Notes: generated by a model not told the origin, from the sequence alone. Shown: positions 1-9,436, counted from the stretch's first letter. The stretch is DNA of 64,000 bases from Parvibaculum sp. (GCA_017642695.1 JAEPQD010000001.1:1993701-2057700), one strand, 5' to 3'. A program made the numbers and translations.

Positions 1-1
1 G

Positions 2-925
2 GTGACCGTCGGTGCATCGCCGCGCCAGTTCGCGAATGCGCGCGCCATGCTTCCGCCTCCCATCCGCGTCGTCGAACTGTCGAACAATGATTCATGGATG
101 CGCGACTGCGGCCCGACTTTCGTCGTGGACGGGAAGGGCGGGGTGCGCGCCGTCGACTGGGTCTTCAATGCCTGGGGCGGCCTCGAGGGTGGCCTTTACT
201 TTCCGTGGGACCAGGACGATCTCGTCGCGTCCAAGGTGGCGGAGGTCGAGCGTGTGGATCGTTACCGTGCGCCCATCGTGCTCGAGGGCGGTTCCATCCA
301 TGTCGACGGCGAAGGCACGCTGCTGACGACCGAGGAATGTCTTCTCAACCCCAACCGGAATCCCGGCCTCTCCCGCGCCGGGATCGAGCAGGTTCTTGCC
401 GACTACCTCGCTATCGAGAAAACGGTGTGGCTCGGCCCCGGTGTTGTCGATGACGAAACCAGCGGTCACATAGACAATCTCTGCTGTTTCGTGCGCCCCG
501 GCGTCGTCGCACTCACCTGGACCGATGACAAGGCCGATCCGCAATACGACATTTCGCACGATGCCTTCGAACGCCTTTCCGCCGCTACGGACGCGCGTGG
601 AAGGCGTTTCGAAATTCACAAGCTCCACCAGCCGGGACCGCTCCATCTCACGGAGGAGGAGAGCCGCGGCATCGATGCGGTCGAGGGCACGCAGCCGCGC
701 CTCGCCGGCGCCCGCCTTGCCGCCTCCTACGTCAATTTCTACATCGCCAACGGCGTGGTCGCCGTACCCGTCTTCGACGACCCGCATGACGGTGAAGCCA
801 TCGAAAGGATCGCCCGGCTCTTTCCCGGCCGCACGGTTGTCCCCGTTCCCGCGCGTGAAATCCTGCTCGGCGGCGGCAACATCCACTGCATCACCCAGCA
901 GCAGCCCGCGCCGCGGGGTGCCTGA
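2..925 (+). CDS. aguA: Agmatine deiminase (N-terminally cut by window edge)
   Basis: The product is a peptidyl-arginine-deiminase/agmatine deiminase family enzyme, which hydrolyses agmatine to N-carbamoylputrescine and ammonia in the cytoplasm. The visible 307 residues carry the family signatures: [12 protein letters not shown] near the start, [11 protein letters not shown], the NPNRNP stretch, [10 protein letters not shown], and the C-terminal GGGNIHC whose Cys codon (887-889) is the expected nucleophile. Family members are about 340-370 residues, and the usual N-terminal segment is missing, so the gene most likely begins upstream of base 1 and the GTG at base 2 is internal. The next gene, carbamate kinase, starts 3 bases after the stop, so the two are co-transcribed. 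The family is secure. The substrate (agmatine rather than another guanidine) is inferred from family membership. Confidence 0.88.
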   Translation: MTVGASPRQFANARAMLPPPIRVVELSNNDSWMRDCGPTFVVDGKGGVRAVDWVFNAWGGLEGGLYFPWDQDDLVASKVAEVERVDRYRAPIVLEGGSIHVDGEGTLLTTEECLLNPNRNPGLSRAGIEQVLADYLAIEKTVWLGPGVVDDETSGHIDNLCCFVRPGVVALTWTDDKADPQYDISHDAFERLSAATDARGRRFEIHKLHQPGPLHLTEEESRGIDAVEGTQPRLAGARLAASYVNFYIANGVVAVPVFDDPHDGEAIERIARLFPGRTVVPVPAREILLGGGNIHCITQQQPAPRGA

Positions 926-928
926 GCC

Positions 929-1840
929 ATGCGCCTCGTCGTGGCCATTGGCGGAAACGCCCTTCTGAAACGCGGCGACACGCTCGGCATCGGCGAGCAG
1001 CGCCGCAACATGGGGGACGCCGCAGGCGCGCTCGCCGCTCTCGCGCGCGAGCACGAGGTCGTGCTCGTGCACGGCAATGGTCCCCAGGTCGGCCTCCTCG
1101 CGCTCGAGGCCGAAGCCTACAAGGGCGCGCCGCCTTACCCGCTCGATGTGCTGGGCGCGGAATCGCAAGGCATGATCGGATATGTGATCGAGGAAGCGAT
1201 GCGCCGTGCGCTTCCCGACCGCGAGATCGTGACCGTCCTCACCCAGACGCTGGTCGATCCCGCCGATCCGGCATTCGCGCAACCGTCGAAGCCGATCGGG
1301 CCGGTCTATGACGAGAAGACGGCGCGCGCGCTCGCCGCCGAACGCGGCTGGGCCGTCGCGCCCGAAGGGCCGGAGGGCAAGGCCTGGCGCCGTGTCGTCG
1401 CCTCGCCCGCGCCGCGCCGGATCGTGCAGCTCGCCGCCATTCGCCGCCTCGTCGACAGCGGTTGCCTTGTCGTTTGCGCGGGCGGCGGCGGCATTCCCGT
1501 GCGTGCCGGTCCGGGCGGCGCGCCGGAAGGCGTCGAGGCCGTCATCGACAAGGATCTCGCGGCCTGCCTTCTGGCGCAGGATCTCGGTGCCGGCCGGTTG
1601 CTGATCCTGACGGATGTGGACGGCGTCTATGAGGCCTGGGGCACGCCCGGGCAGGCGCGCATCGACGTCCTCTCCGCCCGGACCCTCGATCCCGCCGCCT
1701 TCGCCTCGGGGTCGATGGGCCCCAAGATCCAGGCGGCGCGTGACTTTGTGCTTGCGACCGGCCAGCCCGCCTTTATCGGCGCCCTCGGCCGGGCGGCGGA
1801 TATTCTGTCGGGCCGCTCGGGCACGCGGATCGATCCCTGA
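929..1840 (+). CDS. arcC: Carbamate kinase
   Basis: Carbamate kinase interconverts carbamoyl phosphate + ADP with ATP + carbamate (then CO2 and NH3). The 303-residue product has the usual family length. It shows the N-terminal AIGGNALL glycine loop, HGNGPQVGLL, GGGGIPV, IDKDLAA and the C-terminal GSMGPKI motif of the amino-acid-kinase fold. It follows the agmatine deiminase gene by 3 bases, which suggests a joint role in agmatine/arginine-type nitrogen catabolism. However, no putrescine or ornithine carbamoyltransferase, the enzyme that would supply carbamoyl phosphate, is visible here. It could lie upstream of the window. Confidence 0.93.
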   Translation: MRLVVAIGGNALLKRGDTLGIGEQRRNMGDAAGALAALAREHEVVLVHGNGPQVGLLALEAEAYKGAPPYPLDVLGAESQGMIGYVIEEAMRRALPDREIVTVLTQTLVDPADPAFAQPSKPIGPVYDEKTARALAAERGWAVAPEGPEGKAWRRVVASPAPRRIVQLAAIRRLVDSGCLVVCAGGGGIPVRAGPGGAPEGVEAVIDKDLAACLLAQDLGAGRLLILTDVDGVYEAWGTPGQARIDVLSARTLDPAAFASGSMGPKIQAARDFVLATGQPAFIGALGRAADILSGRSGTRIDP

Positions 1841-1937
1841 GCCAAGGTTTCCGTTACCGCCCCTGCCATCGAGCCATGGCGCCTGATAGACTCTCGTTTG
1901 CGTCCGCTGCGGCGCGGATGGGGGAATGTCGGCTTAA

Positions 1938-2771
1938 ATGGTTTCTGCGACAGTGAGCAAAGGCCCGGGAGGCCCCGATGGCGGCACCCCGCGCGCCACA
2001 TTCCATGTCGCGCCCCCGCCGCCGCCCCGCCCGAAAACATGGAAAAGCGAACTCGCCATCGCGCTCACGCTGGCGCTCCTCTTCAATCTTCTGGTGATCG
2101 CCTCCTTCCTCCTCCTCGCCCCGGACGCGCCCTCCCGCGAAGAGCCGCCATCGATCACCGTCGAACTCGTGCAGGAGCCGAAGCCGGAGCCTCAGCCCGA
2201 ACCCGAGCCACAGCCACAGCCACAGGAAGAAGCGGCTCAGGAGCGAACCTTCACCCGTTCCGGCGCGACCGACGATCCGTCCGTGCCTGGCTATGGCGAG
2301 GAGCCGGCGGAGGAAGAGCCCGTGGAGGCCGAGACGCAGCCCGAGGAAAAGCCCGCCGAAAAAGAGCAGAAGGCTGAGAAGGAAGACCTGCCGGGCTGGG
2401 CCCGAACCGTCGAGGAAGGCTATGACCTCAATGCGGGTAACCAGGGCGCGTCGAGCGCCGAACAGCAACTTGCCAAGGCGAGCGGCGGCGACGCTTACCT
2501 GAACGCCATGGGCCGCCGGATTGTCGCGAATGTCGTCTATCCGGAGGAAGCACGTGGCCGTGAAGGCATACTCGTCATTGTCCTTCTCGTTCACCGGACG
2601 GGCAGGCTGGAGCAGTTTCGCGTTCTGCAATCGACGGGTGATCCCGCCCTGGACCGGGCGGCCCTTGCGGCGATCCAGCGCAGCGTGCCTTTTGCCCCCT
2701 TCCCCGCCGGCATTACCGTCGCCCGCGCGCCCCTTCAACTCACCTTGAAAATCTCCCCGCAGCTGAACTGA
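1938..2771 (+). CDS. TonB-family energy transducer
   Basis: The 277-residue product has the classic TonB plan. A short proline-containing cytoplasmic N-terminus is followed by one transmembrane segment (about residues 38-61). Next is a long Pro/Glu/Gln-rich periplasmic spacer (about 70-140, with EPKPEPQPEPEPQPQPQ) and a C-terminal TonB domain (about 190-277) with YPEEARGREG and the DPALDRAALAAIQRS helix. TonB couples the ExbB-ExbD proton-driven motor to outer-membrane receptors. No exbB, exbD or receptor gene is adjacent, so the partner is unknown. A G-rich stretch (GGGGGA near 1919-1924) precedes the ATG. It is an orphan TonB of the short TonB-C class, common in multiple copies in alphaproteobacteria. 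Confidence 0.88.
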   Translation: MVSATVSKGPGGPDGGTPRATFHVAPPPPPRPKTWKSELAIALTLALLFNLLVIASFLLLAPDAPSREEPPSITVELVQEPKPEPQPEPEPQPQPQEEAAQERTFTRSGATDDPSVPGYGEEPAEEEPVEAETQPEEKPAEKEQKAEKEDLPGWARTVEEGYDLNAGNQGASSAEQQLAKASGGDAYLNAMGRRIVANVVYPEEARGREGILVIVLLVHRTGRLEQFRVLQSTGDPALDRAALAAIQRSVPFAPFPAGITVARAPLQLTLKISPQLN

Positions 2772-2817
2772 TCTGGCCTTCGTTCACCCTTCCGGCCTCG
2801 TTTTATGTCATTCTCAC

Positions 2818-2842
2818 CTACCCACCCTTATGGGTGGGGTAG
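2818..2842 (+). promoter_or_regulatory. Palindromic operator candidate, site A
   Basis: A nearly perfect inverted repeat, CCACCC-TTAT-GGGTGG, extends outward to CTA/TAG and sits about 140 bases before the proposed oxidoreductase start. The same GGGYGGGG half with an upstream CCRYCC half recurs at 6987-7006, 17171-17190 and 17379-17398, always upstream of a catabolic unit. I infer a shared transcription factor site. The nearby LuxR-type regulator is the natural candidate. Confidence 0.5.
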
Positions 2843-2969
2843 GGTTGGTATCCCTGTTTCAGCATGCCCACTTGAAGCGCTATCTGGGGAGGAGAGCGTG
2901 CTGAAAACGATAAGTAACTGGATTCGTGGAGAAAATTCCACGAATGCGGCCGCAAAGGGGGAGGCTCGG

Positions 2970-3980
2970 GTGGAAGCAAAAGCCCGTCACTGGTATTTCA
3001 ACAAGCGCCCGAAGGATGTCATCGAGGCCGACACGCTCATCCTCAGGGAGGAGCCGATCCCGGCCCTCCAGGACGGCGAGATCCTCATTCGCACCCTCTA
3101 CATGTCGCTCGACGCCACCAACCGCGTCTGGATGAGCGACTGGGACACCTATATGGACCCGCTGCCGACCGGCGCGCGCATGCTGGGTTTCATCCTCGGC
3201 GAGGTCGCGGAATCGCGGAACCCCGCCTTCCCGCAAGGCTCCCTCGTCACCGGCCTCGGCACCTGGTCGGACTGGATCGTGACGGACGGGGAGGGCTATG
3301 CGCCCTTTCCGAGGCCGGAAGGCGTGCCGCTCGCGGATGCCTTCGGCATCCTCGCGGTCGCCGGGCCCACGGCTTATGTCGGCCTTCTCGAAATCGGCAA
3401 GCCGAAGCCGGGCGACACGGTCGTCGTCACCGCCGCCGCCGGTGCCGTCGGTGCGCTTGTCGGCCAGATCGCGAAGCTGCAGGGCTGCCGCGTCGTCGGC
3501 GTCGCCGGATCGGACGACAAGTGCAAGTGGCTGACGGACGAGCTCGGTTTCGACGCGGCCATCAACTACCGCAAGGAAGATCTGCTGGAAGCGCTGAAGC
3601 GCGAGGCGCCGGACGGCATCGACGTGCAGTTCGAGAATGTCGGCGGCGACCAGCTCGATGCCGGTCTCACCCTGATGAACGAGGGCGGCCGCGTCGTCAT
3701 CTGCGGTCTCATCTCGACCTACAATTCGTCCGGCCCGGTTCCGGGTCCCTACATGTTCCGCAATGTCATCATGAAGCGCCTCACCATTCAGGGCTTCGTC
3801 ATTCTCGACTACGCGGCGCACTTCCCGGAATACCACGCGAAGCTCGTCGAATGGATGCGCGCGGGCGATCTCAAATACCGCCTGCACATTGAAGAGGGAC
3901 TGGAAAACGCGGTGGATGCGCTTCGCCTGCTCTACACGGGCGGCAACAATGGCAAACTGATGGTGCGTATCGGAAAATAA
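2970..3980 (+). CDS. NADP-dependent oxidoreductase, MDR family
   Basis: A medium-chain dehydrogenase/reductase of the zinc-free class that includes 2-alkenal/leukotriene B4 reductases. It would reduce C=C bonds conjugated to a carbonyl, or a related substrate, with NADPH. Seen in the product: an N-terminal substrate lobe (WYFNKRPKD, ILREEPIPAL, YMSLDATNRVWMSD), the nucleotide loop AAAGAVGALVGQIAK and the downstream YNSSGPVPGP segment typical of this class. I chose GTG 2970 because GGGGAG lies 7 bases before it and it gives 336 residues, the usual family size. GTG 2898, also preceded by GGGGAGGAG, would add 24 residues. It lies behind palindrome site A, just before the LuxR-type regulator, and may belong to the ketone regulon. 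The substrate is unknown. Confidence 0.85.
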   Translation: MEAKARHWYFNKRPKDVIEADTLILREEPIPALQDGEILIRTLYMSLDATNRVWMSDWDTYMDPLPTGARMLGFILGEVAESRNPAFPQGSLVTGLGTWSDWIVTDGEGYAPFPRPEGVPLADAFGILAVAGPTAYVGLLEIGKPKPGDTVVVTAAAGAVGALVGQIAKLQGCRVVGVAGSDDKCKWLTDELGFDAAINYRKEDLLEALKREAPDGIDVQFENVGGDQLDAGLTLMNEGGRVVICGLISTYNSSGPVPGPYMFRNVIMKRLTIQGFVILDYAAHFPEYHAKLVEWMRAGDLKYRLHIEEGLENAVDALRLLYTGGNNGKLMVRIGK

Positions 3981-4048
3981 CGCGCGCAAAGCGCATCCCG
4001 GTCGCGCGGGCGTCCTTGCGGCGCCCACCACCCTTGGAGGAGGGATCG

Positions 4049-6808
4049 ATGGGAGGAGCAGCGGAACCCGAGGTATCGCGGGACAACCCCCGCGGGAGGA
4101 AGGCGGCTGCGCCCTCTTTCGCGAAGGCGGTGTCGCGGTCGCCTGCGTCCAACAACATCGTCCTGCGCAAGCACCAGATCGATCGTCTGAAAAATCACAC
4201 CGGCGTCCGTCTCATCGTCGCGCAGGCGCCCGCGGGTTTCGGCAAGACGACGCTGCTGCGGCAATATTGTGCCTGGCGGGAAGGGCAGGGAGCCAGCATC
4301 GCGTGGCTTCATCTTGAAGCGCATTATTCCGATCCTTCCCGTTTTCTTCGCCTTCTCTGCGAGGCGATCACGGGAACCATTCCCGAGGGCGAGCCGGTCG
4401 TAACCCTGTCCGAGACGTCGTCGGCGTCCATTCAGGATTTCCTGCGCTGCGTTCGCGCCGTGCAGCAGGACATCGTGATCGTCATCGACAATTTCGAGCA
4501 GGCGGCGCATCCCGGCATGGAAGCCGTGATCGCGCAACTGGTCCGCGTGTTGCCGTCCGGCGCACAGCTCTGCATCGGCACGCGCGTCATCCCGGCGATC
4601 AATCTTCCGCGTCTTCAGTTGCGCGAGCAGGCGGTCGTCGTCAACGTCGAGGGCCTGCGCTTTCGTGCCAACGAGACGGCGGAGTTCTTCCGCGAGTTTC
4701 GCGATATCTCCGATTCCGAAGTGGATCGGTATCAGACCGCGACCGACGGCTGGCCCGCCGCCCTCCAGTGCATCCGCCTCTCGATGCGCGGCCGTACCGG
4801 CCGGGCGCGCGCGCTTCCGGCCTCGGGCGTCACGCCGGACCTGATCGATTTCCTCGCAACTGATGTCTTCGAGAACCTCTCCGCCGATTTCCAGCGCGTG
4901 CTGCTCGAAGCCTGCATGCCGGAGCGCATCTGCCCCGAGCTGCTGGAGCATATCTCCAGCCGGACCGACGGCGCGCATTGTCTCGACGAGATCGAACATC
5001 TCGGTCTCTTCCTCACGCCGGTCGACATGGAACGGCGCTGGTTCCGCTTTCACACCGTGTTCCGGCAGGTTCTGCTGACGAGGCTCCGCCGCGAAATGTC
5101 GGAAGCCGAAGTCCTTGCCCGTCACAAGCGCATTGCCGAATGGTATGCGGAGCACGACTTTCGCGAGGAAGCGATCACGCATTATCTGGACGCCGGCCAC
5201 GAGAAGGAAGCGGCGGCGCTGCTCAATCTCGGTATCGAGCGGCTCGTCGGCGAGGAGCGTCTCGATCTCATCGTGCGGTACGCGGATCGTCTCCCGCCTC
5301 AGATCATCCAGGAATACGAAGACATCCTGAACGCCGCCATCGTCGCCTATGGATTCCGCCGCGAGTTCGCCAAGGCAAACCGCATCCTCGCGCTCCGCAA
5401 GGCAGCGCTCGAAAGGGAAGGGGCGTCGAAGGAAGAATGGGGCGTCCATTACTACACCCGCATCTTCACCACGGCCGCGCAGGATCAGGTCGTCGAGATC
5501 GGCCGCAACGCGCAGCTGGCCCTCGACCATCTCACGCCGGGTAAGGGCTTCGAATATGCCGTTGCGCTCAACGCGCGCGGATACTGGCTCTACCTGAACA
5601 GCCGGTTCGAGGAGGCGCGGGAGGTCACCTTGCAGGCCCGCGCCCTTCACGATCGCGCGCATAACCCCTTCGGCCTCTCCTATTGCGAGTGGATTCACGC
5701 GAATGTCCTCGCGGCGCAGGGCTACAACGAAGAAGCGCTGAAGAGCCTGAAGCAGGCCTATGTCCACAACGAGGAATGCGCGACGGCGAGCGTCACCGCC
5801 GGTTCGGTGATCGCCGCTTGTCTCGCCGAGACGCTCTACGAGAAGAACTGCATCGTGGAGGCTGAAACGCTGCTCCACGATCATCTTCTGCTTCTCGAAC
5901 AGCAGGCGATCGTCGAGCCGCTTGCGCTTGCCTTCCTCACCATGGCGCGCATCGCCAATCTGCGCGGCGAGGAGCGTGAGGCCGAGGAAGTGCTCGACCG
6001 CATGATGTATCTCGGCCACCGCTACAATCTGCGCCGCCTTGTGACCTATGCAAAAGCCGAGCTTGTCCGGCAGGCGACGCTGGCGGGCGATCTGGAAAAG
6101 GCCCGCACCCGCTTTGCGAGCCTCGCCCATGCCGAGCCCGACAGCGAAGACGACCTTGTTTTTCATGCAGGCGAAACCGAAGCGCATACCGTCACCGAAG
6201 CGCGCCTGCTGATTCTCGCCGGCCGCCACGCCGATGCCCGCGCCCTGATCCAGCCCGCCGCCCGCAAGGCGCGCGCCCAGCGCCGCATGCGCCGCTTCAT
6301 GAAGCTCAACCTGCTGCTCGCCATCTCGCTCAATGTCGAAGGCCAGGTGAACTCCGCCCGCCGCGCCCTCATCGAGGCGCTCCAGGTCGGCGCGCCCGAT
6401 CAGTTCGTCCGCCTCGTGCTCGACGAGGGCCCGCAGGCCGTCCGCCTCCTGCATGAGGCGCGTCAGGCACTGCCGAAATTTCCGGATCTGCCGCAGAAGG
6501 ACCGCGTTTCCGCCTATCTCGACAAGCTCCTGTCGGAAGCGGGCGAATTCGCGCCGCCGCTGACGCAGCACGACGAGGACGATACCGACGAGGATGCGGG
6601 TGCGCCGCTGCTGGAAGATTTGACCGACCGTGAGCGCGAGATTCTGCGTCTCGTGTCGAATGGGTTTTCCAACAAGGCGCTCGCCGACCGGCTGTCGCTC
6701 TCTACCAACACGGTGAAGTGGCACCTCAGGAACATCTTCGAGAAACTGCAGATCAGCAACCGCATGCAGGCCGTTTCCGTCGCCCGTCATTTCGGCCTTA
6801 TCGAATAG
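4049..6808 (+). CDS. MalT/AlkS-type LuxR transcriptional regulator
   Basis: A large (919-residue) signal-transduction ATPase regulator of the MalT/AlkS type. Near the N-terminus, about residues 60-68, is a Walker A loop APAGFGKTT, followed by a Walker B-like VIVIDNFE. The middle is a long helical, TPR-like sensor region. The last about 60 residues form a LuxR helix-turn-helix (LTDREREILRLVSNG, then SNKALADRLSLSTNTVKWHL). I chose ATG 4049 because GGAGGAGGG lies 4 bases upstream. A TTG 33 bases earlier has no such site. Family members bind an inducer and ATP, oligomerise and activate promoters; AlkS activates alkane genes. Lying between the oxidoreductase gene and the carboxylase operon, both preceded by the same palindrome, it probably activates this island. 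The inducer is unknown. Confidence 0.9.
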   Translation: MGGAAEPEVSRDNPRGRKAAAPSFAKAVSRSPASNNIVLRKHQIDRLKNHTGVRLIVAQAPAGFGKTTLLRQYCAWREGQGASIAWLHLEAHYSDPSRFLRLLCEAITGTIPEGEPVVTLSETSSASIQDFLRCVRAVQQDIVIVIDNFEQAAHPGMEAVIAQLVRVLPSGAQLCIGTRVIPAINLPRLQLREQAVVVNVEGLRFRANETAEFFREFRDISDSEVDRYQTATDGWPAALQCIRLSMRGRTGRARALPASGVTPDLIDFLATDVFENLSADFQRVLLEACMPERICPELLEHISSRTDGAHCLDEIEHLGLFLTPVDMERRWFRFHTVFRQVLLTRLRREMSEAEVLARHKRIAEWYAEHDFREEAITHYLDAGHEKEAAALLNLGIERLVGEERLDLIVRYADRLPPQIIQEYEDILNAAIVAYGFRREFAKANRILALRKAALEREGASKEEWGVHYYTRIFTTAAQDQVVEIGRNAQLALDHLTPGKGFEYAVALNARGYWLYLNSRFEEAREVTLQARALHDRAHNPFGLSYCEWIHANVLAAQGYNEEALKSLKQAYVHNEECATASVTAGSVIAACLAETLYEKNCIVEAETLLHDHLLLLEQQAIVEPLALAFLTMARIANLRGEEREAEEVLDRMMYLGHRYNLRRLVTYAKAELVRQATLAGDLEKARTRFASLAHAEPDSEDDLVFHAGETEAHTVTEARLLILAGRHADARALIQPAARKARAQRRMRRFMKLNLLLAISLNVEGQVNSARRALIEALQVGAPDQFVRLVLDEGPQAVRLLHEARQALPKFPDLPQKDRVSAYLDKLLSEAGEFAPPLTQHDEDDTDEDAGAPLLEDLTDREREILRLVSNGFSNKALADRLSLSTNTVKWHLRNIFEKLQISNRMQAVSVARHFGLIE

Positions 6809-6986
6809 TGGTTTGCTCTCCCGGTATAACCGGCTGATTCCCTGAACTCGTCATCGCCCGGCCCGGCTTTGACGGCTTGCCCGCGTCTTGCCGGCGCTGT
6901 GAAAGAAGACAGGGATGACCCCCATGAAGCGGTCATGACGCGCTGTTTTTTGAAGTTCTTTCCGCCACAATTCTCTCCCTCTCATT

Positions 6987-7006
6987 TCCATCCTTTCGGG
7001 TGGGGT
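6987..7006 (+). promoter_or_regulatory. Palindromic operator candidate, site B
   Basis: CCATCC-TTTC-GGGTGGGGT lies about 100 bases before the first carboxylase gene, in the 290-base gap after the LuxR gene. It matches site A in the GGGTGGGGT half exactly. It matches site C in nine of the eleven preceding bases. The location fits an activator or operator site for the carboxylase operon. The rest of this gap (6809-6986) holds no gene I can support. Confidence 0.5.
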
Positions 7007-7099
7007 TTGGGGGGTCGGCCACCGCTAATTTTCTCCTCATAAATGGTCGGGTCGCCTCGTTTCGGCGCCCGCCGAAAAGACATCGGGGAGGAACTTGCG

Positions 7100-8983
7100 G
7101 TGGGGCTTCTTGTAAGCATCGATAATGGCGGCACGCTGACCGACGTCTGCGCGACCGATGGCGCTTCGACCGTCCATGCAAAGACGCTGACGACGCCGCA
7201 CGATCTGACCGAATGTTTCGTGAAGTGCCTCGAAGCGCTTTCCGAAAAGATCGATGGCGAAATCGACCTGCCGAAACTCGTCGGCTCCATCGACTACATC
7301 CGCTATTCGACCACGCAGGGCACCAATGCCATCGTGCAGCGCAAGGGGCCGCGCATCGGCCTGCTGACGGATGACGACGCCGTCGCGACCGGAGCGATGA
7401 ACGCCGCGCCCGCGCTCTTCGAGGCTTTCGTCGGAGACCGCATCCGCGTCGTCTCGCCCGCCGCCGCGACGGAAAACACCGCCGAACTCGTCACCGCCGT
7501 CTCGAAGCTTGTTTCGGCAGGCGCGGGACGCATCGTGCTCGCATTCTCGGGCAGCGAAGCTGCTGCCTCCGAAAAGGCCGCCAAGCGCGTTCTCTATCGT
7601 GCCTTCCCGCGCCACTTGCTCGGCGCCGTGCCGCTCCTTTTCTCGACCGAGCTGACGCGCATCGGCACGCTTGATCAGCGCGTCTGGACCTCGGTCGTCA
7701 ACGCCTTTCTCCATCCCGCGATGGAAACCTTCCTCTACAACGCCGAGAATCGCCTGCGCGAACACCGTGCCCGCAAGCCGCTCCTCATCTTCCGCAACGA
7801 CGGCAACTCGACCCGCGTCGCGAAAACGGTCGCGATCAAGACCTATTCCTCGGGTCCCCAGGGCGGTGTCGTCGGCGGCGAGGTTCTGCTGAAGCATTAC
7901 GGCATTCCGGCTGCCTGCTCGATCGACATCGGCGGCACCACGACAGACATCGCCATGTTCGAGAACGCCGCCGTGGCCGTCGCCCAGTCGGGCCACATCG
8001 AGGGCGCGCCGGTCTCGATCCCGCTTGCTGCCATCGACAGCATCGGCGCGGGTGGCGGGTCGATCATTCGCGCCGAAGGCGGGAAAATCCTTGTCGGTCC
8101 CGAAAGTGTCGGCTCCGCGCCCGGCCCCGCCTGCTTTGCGCGCGGCGGCACGAAGGCCACCATGACGGATGCCTTCCTCGCTCTCGGCATTCTCGACCCG
8201 GCTTCCTATTTCGGCGGCCGCATGCCGCTCGATCGCGAGCGCGCCGAACGCGCCATCATGAAGGAAGTCGGCGAGCCGCTCGGCCTTTCGCTCGCCGAAG
8301 CCGCCGAAGCGATGGCCGATGCCTATCACGGCAAGATCGCCGCCGAGATCGAATCCTGGGTGAAGGACAATCCGCAGGCGATCCTGCTTGCCTTTGGCGG
8401 CGCGGGCCCCATGTCCGCTTGCGGCGTCGCCGAGAAGGCCGGTCTCAGGACCGTCCTCATCCCGAAATTTGCCGCCGTCTTTTCGGCCTACGGCATCGCC
8501 TTCTCCGACATCGAGCACAGCTACATGGCCGAGCTGGTGCCTGGCCGCGACAACGCGGTTGAGACCGCGAAGGACGAACTCGCCGAGCAGGCCCGCCGCG
8601 GCATGCTTGCCGAGGGCTTCGACCTCGCCGAATGCCGCCTCGACTACGCGGTGCTGACGAAGAACGGCGCGGGCTACACGCGTGCGAAGCTGAACGGCCG
8701 CCACGACGGCGCGAATACCGAAAGCTGGCTCGAGCTGCGTGTGACGAAGCCGATCGACAAGATCGCGCTCGGCGACCCGGCCTGCGAGGAAAAGCGCGAA
8801 GCGAAGCCCGCGGGCATTCGCAAGGGCACCTCCGACCTGCCGCTCTTCCGCCTGGAAGACCTCGCGCCGGGTGACTGGGGCGCCGGTCCCTGTCTCGTCG
8901 AGGAAGCTTTCTTCACCACGCATGTCCGCGAAGGCTGGCGCTTCGCCGTCAGCGGCAATGGCGACCTGTTGCTCAAGCGCTGA
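7100..8983 (+). CDS. Ketone carboxylase subunit, hydantoinase-A-like (Apc1-like)
   Basis: First gene of a five-gene carboxylase operon. The 627-residue product is a hydantoinase A/oxoprolinase-type ASKHA ATPase. In biotin-independent ketone carboxylases such subunits use ATP to activate substrates. It has phosphate-binding loop 1 as D8-N-G-G-T12, where relatives usually have DIGGT, the TTQGTNAIV segment, and loop 2 D276-I-G-G-T280. GTG 7100 is preferred: GGGGAGGA lies 7 bases before it and the protein then begins just ahead of the first ATPase strand, as in relatives. The frame is open upstream to 7043. Order and size match Apc1 (about 70 kDa) of acetophenone carboxylase. A hydantoin or oxoproline role is less likely given the gamma-like gene that follows. 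Confidence 0.83.
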   Translation: MGLLVSIDNGGTLTDVCATDGASTVHAKTLTTPHDLTECFVKCLEALSEKIDGEIDLPKLVGSIDYIRYSTTQGTNAIVQRKGPRIGLLTDDDAVATGAMNAAPALFEAFVGDRIRVVSPAAATENTAELVTAVSKLVSAGAGRIVLAFSGSEAAASEKAAKRVLYRAFPRHLLGAVPLLFSTELTRIGTLDQRVWTSVVNAFLHPAMETFLYNAENRLREHRARKPLLIFRNDGNSTRVAKTVAIKTYSSGPQGGVVGGEVLLKHYGIPAACSIDIGGTTTDIAMFENAAVAVAQSGHIEGAPVSIPLAAIDSIGAGGGSIIRAEGGKILVGPESVGSAPGPACFARGGTKATMTDAFLALGILDPASYFGGRMPLDRERAERAIMKEVGEPLGLSLAEAAEAMADAYHGKIAAEIESWVKDNPQAILLAFGGAGPMSACGVAEKAGLRTVLIPKFAAVFSAYGIAFSDIEHSYMAELVPGRDNAVETAKDELAEQARRGMLAEGFDLAECRLDYAVLTKNGAGYTRAKLNGRHDGANTESWLELRVTKPIDKIALGDPACEEKREAKPAGIRKGTSDLPLFRLEDLAPGDWGAGPCLVEEAFFTTHVREGWRFAVSGNGDLLLKR

Positions 8984-9003
8984 AATTTCCGGGGAGGATA
9001 CCC

Positions 9004-9399
9004 ATGAAAGTCTTCATCACGTCGATGCTCACCATCGACCTCGACAGCGAGCGCTGGGAATGCGCTTCCTGCGGCCACGACATCGGCAATGCGCGTGACA
9101 ACTACAAGAAGGGTCTCCTCGTCCGCGAACGCGACCCTTCGGAAGTCCACGCGCCGATCCTCGACAAGGAAAAATACGATTTCACCTTCTCGCCCGATCC
9201 GGACTGGTGCGCGATCCTCGAATATTGCTGCCCGAATTGCGGCCATCTCGCGGAAGTCGAATATCTCCCGCCGGGTCATCCGCCCGCGCACGACATCGAG
9301 CTCGATATCGACGCGCTGAAGGCGCAATGGGCGAAGCGCGAGCCGCTCGACAAGCCGGTGCTCGGCCCCGATTTCGTCGCGCCCCCGCATTCGCACTGA
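9004..9399 (+). CDS. Carboxylase gamma-type small subunit (acetone carboxylase gamma family)
   Basis: A 131-residue protein of the acetone carboxylase gamma family. Two CxxC pairs, C20/C23 (WECASCGH) and C76/C79 (EYCCPNCGH), form a probable zinc ribbon; C75 is an additional cysteine beside it. Its size, about 15 kDa, equals that described for the small Apc subunit rather than the longer AcxC (about 20 kDa). GGGGAGGA precedes the ATG. It lies 20 bases after the first subunit gene and 37 bases before the second hydantoinase-A-like gene, so the genes form one transcription unit. In family members this subunit is structural and zinc-binding in the carboxylase core. The family is secure; the exact ketone is not known. 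Confidence 0.85.
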   Translation: MKVFITSMLTIDLDSERWECASCGHDIGNARDNYKKGLLVRERDPSEVHAPILDKEKYDFTFSPDPDWCAILEYCCPNCGHLAEVEYLPPGHPPAHDIELDIDALKAQWAKREPLDKPVLGPDFVAPPHSH

Positions 9400-9436
9400 T
9401 CCCGGACAGAACGAAACCTAACGAGGAACGAAACAC

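Noticed and set aside
3932..6790. A very long open frame on the minus strand opposite the LuxR regulator gene
   Set aside because: It mirrors the codon pattern of the plus-strand gene, has low-complexity Arg/Gly/Asp-rich product and no recognisable domain. High GC third positions create such shadows.
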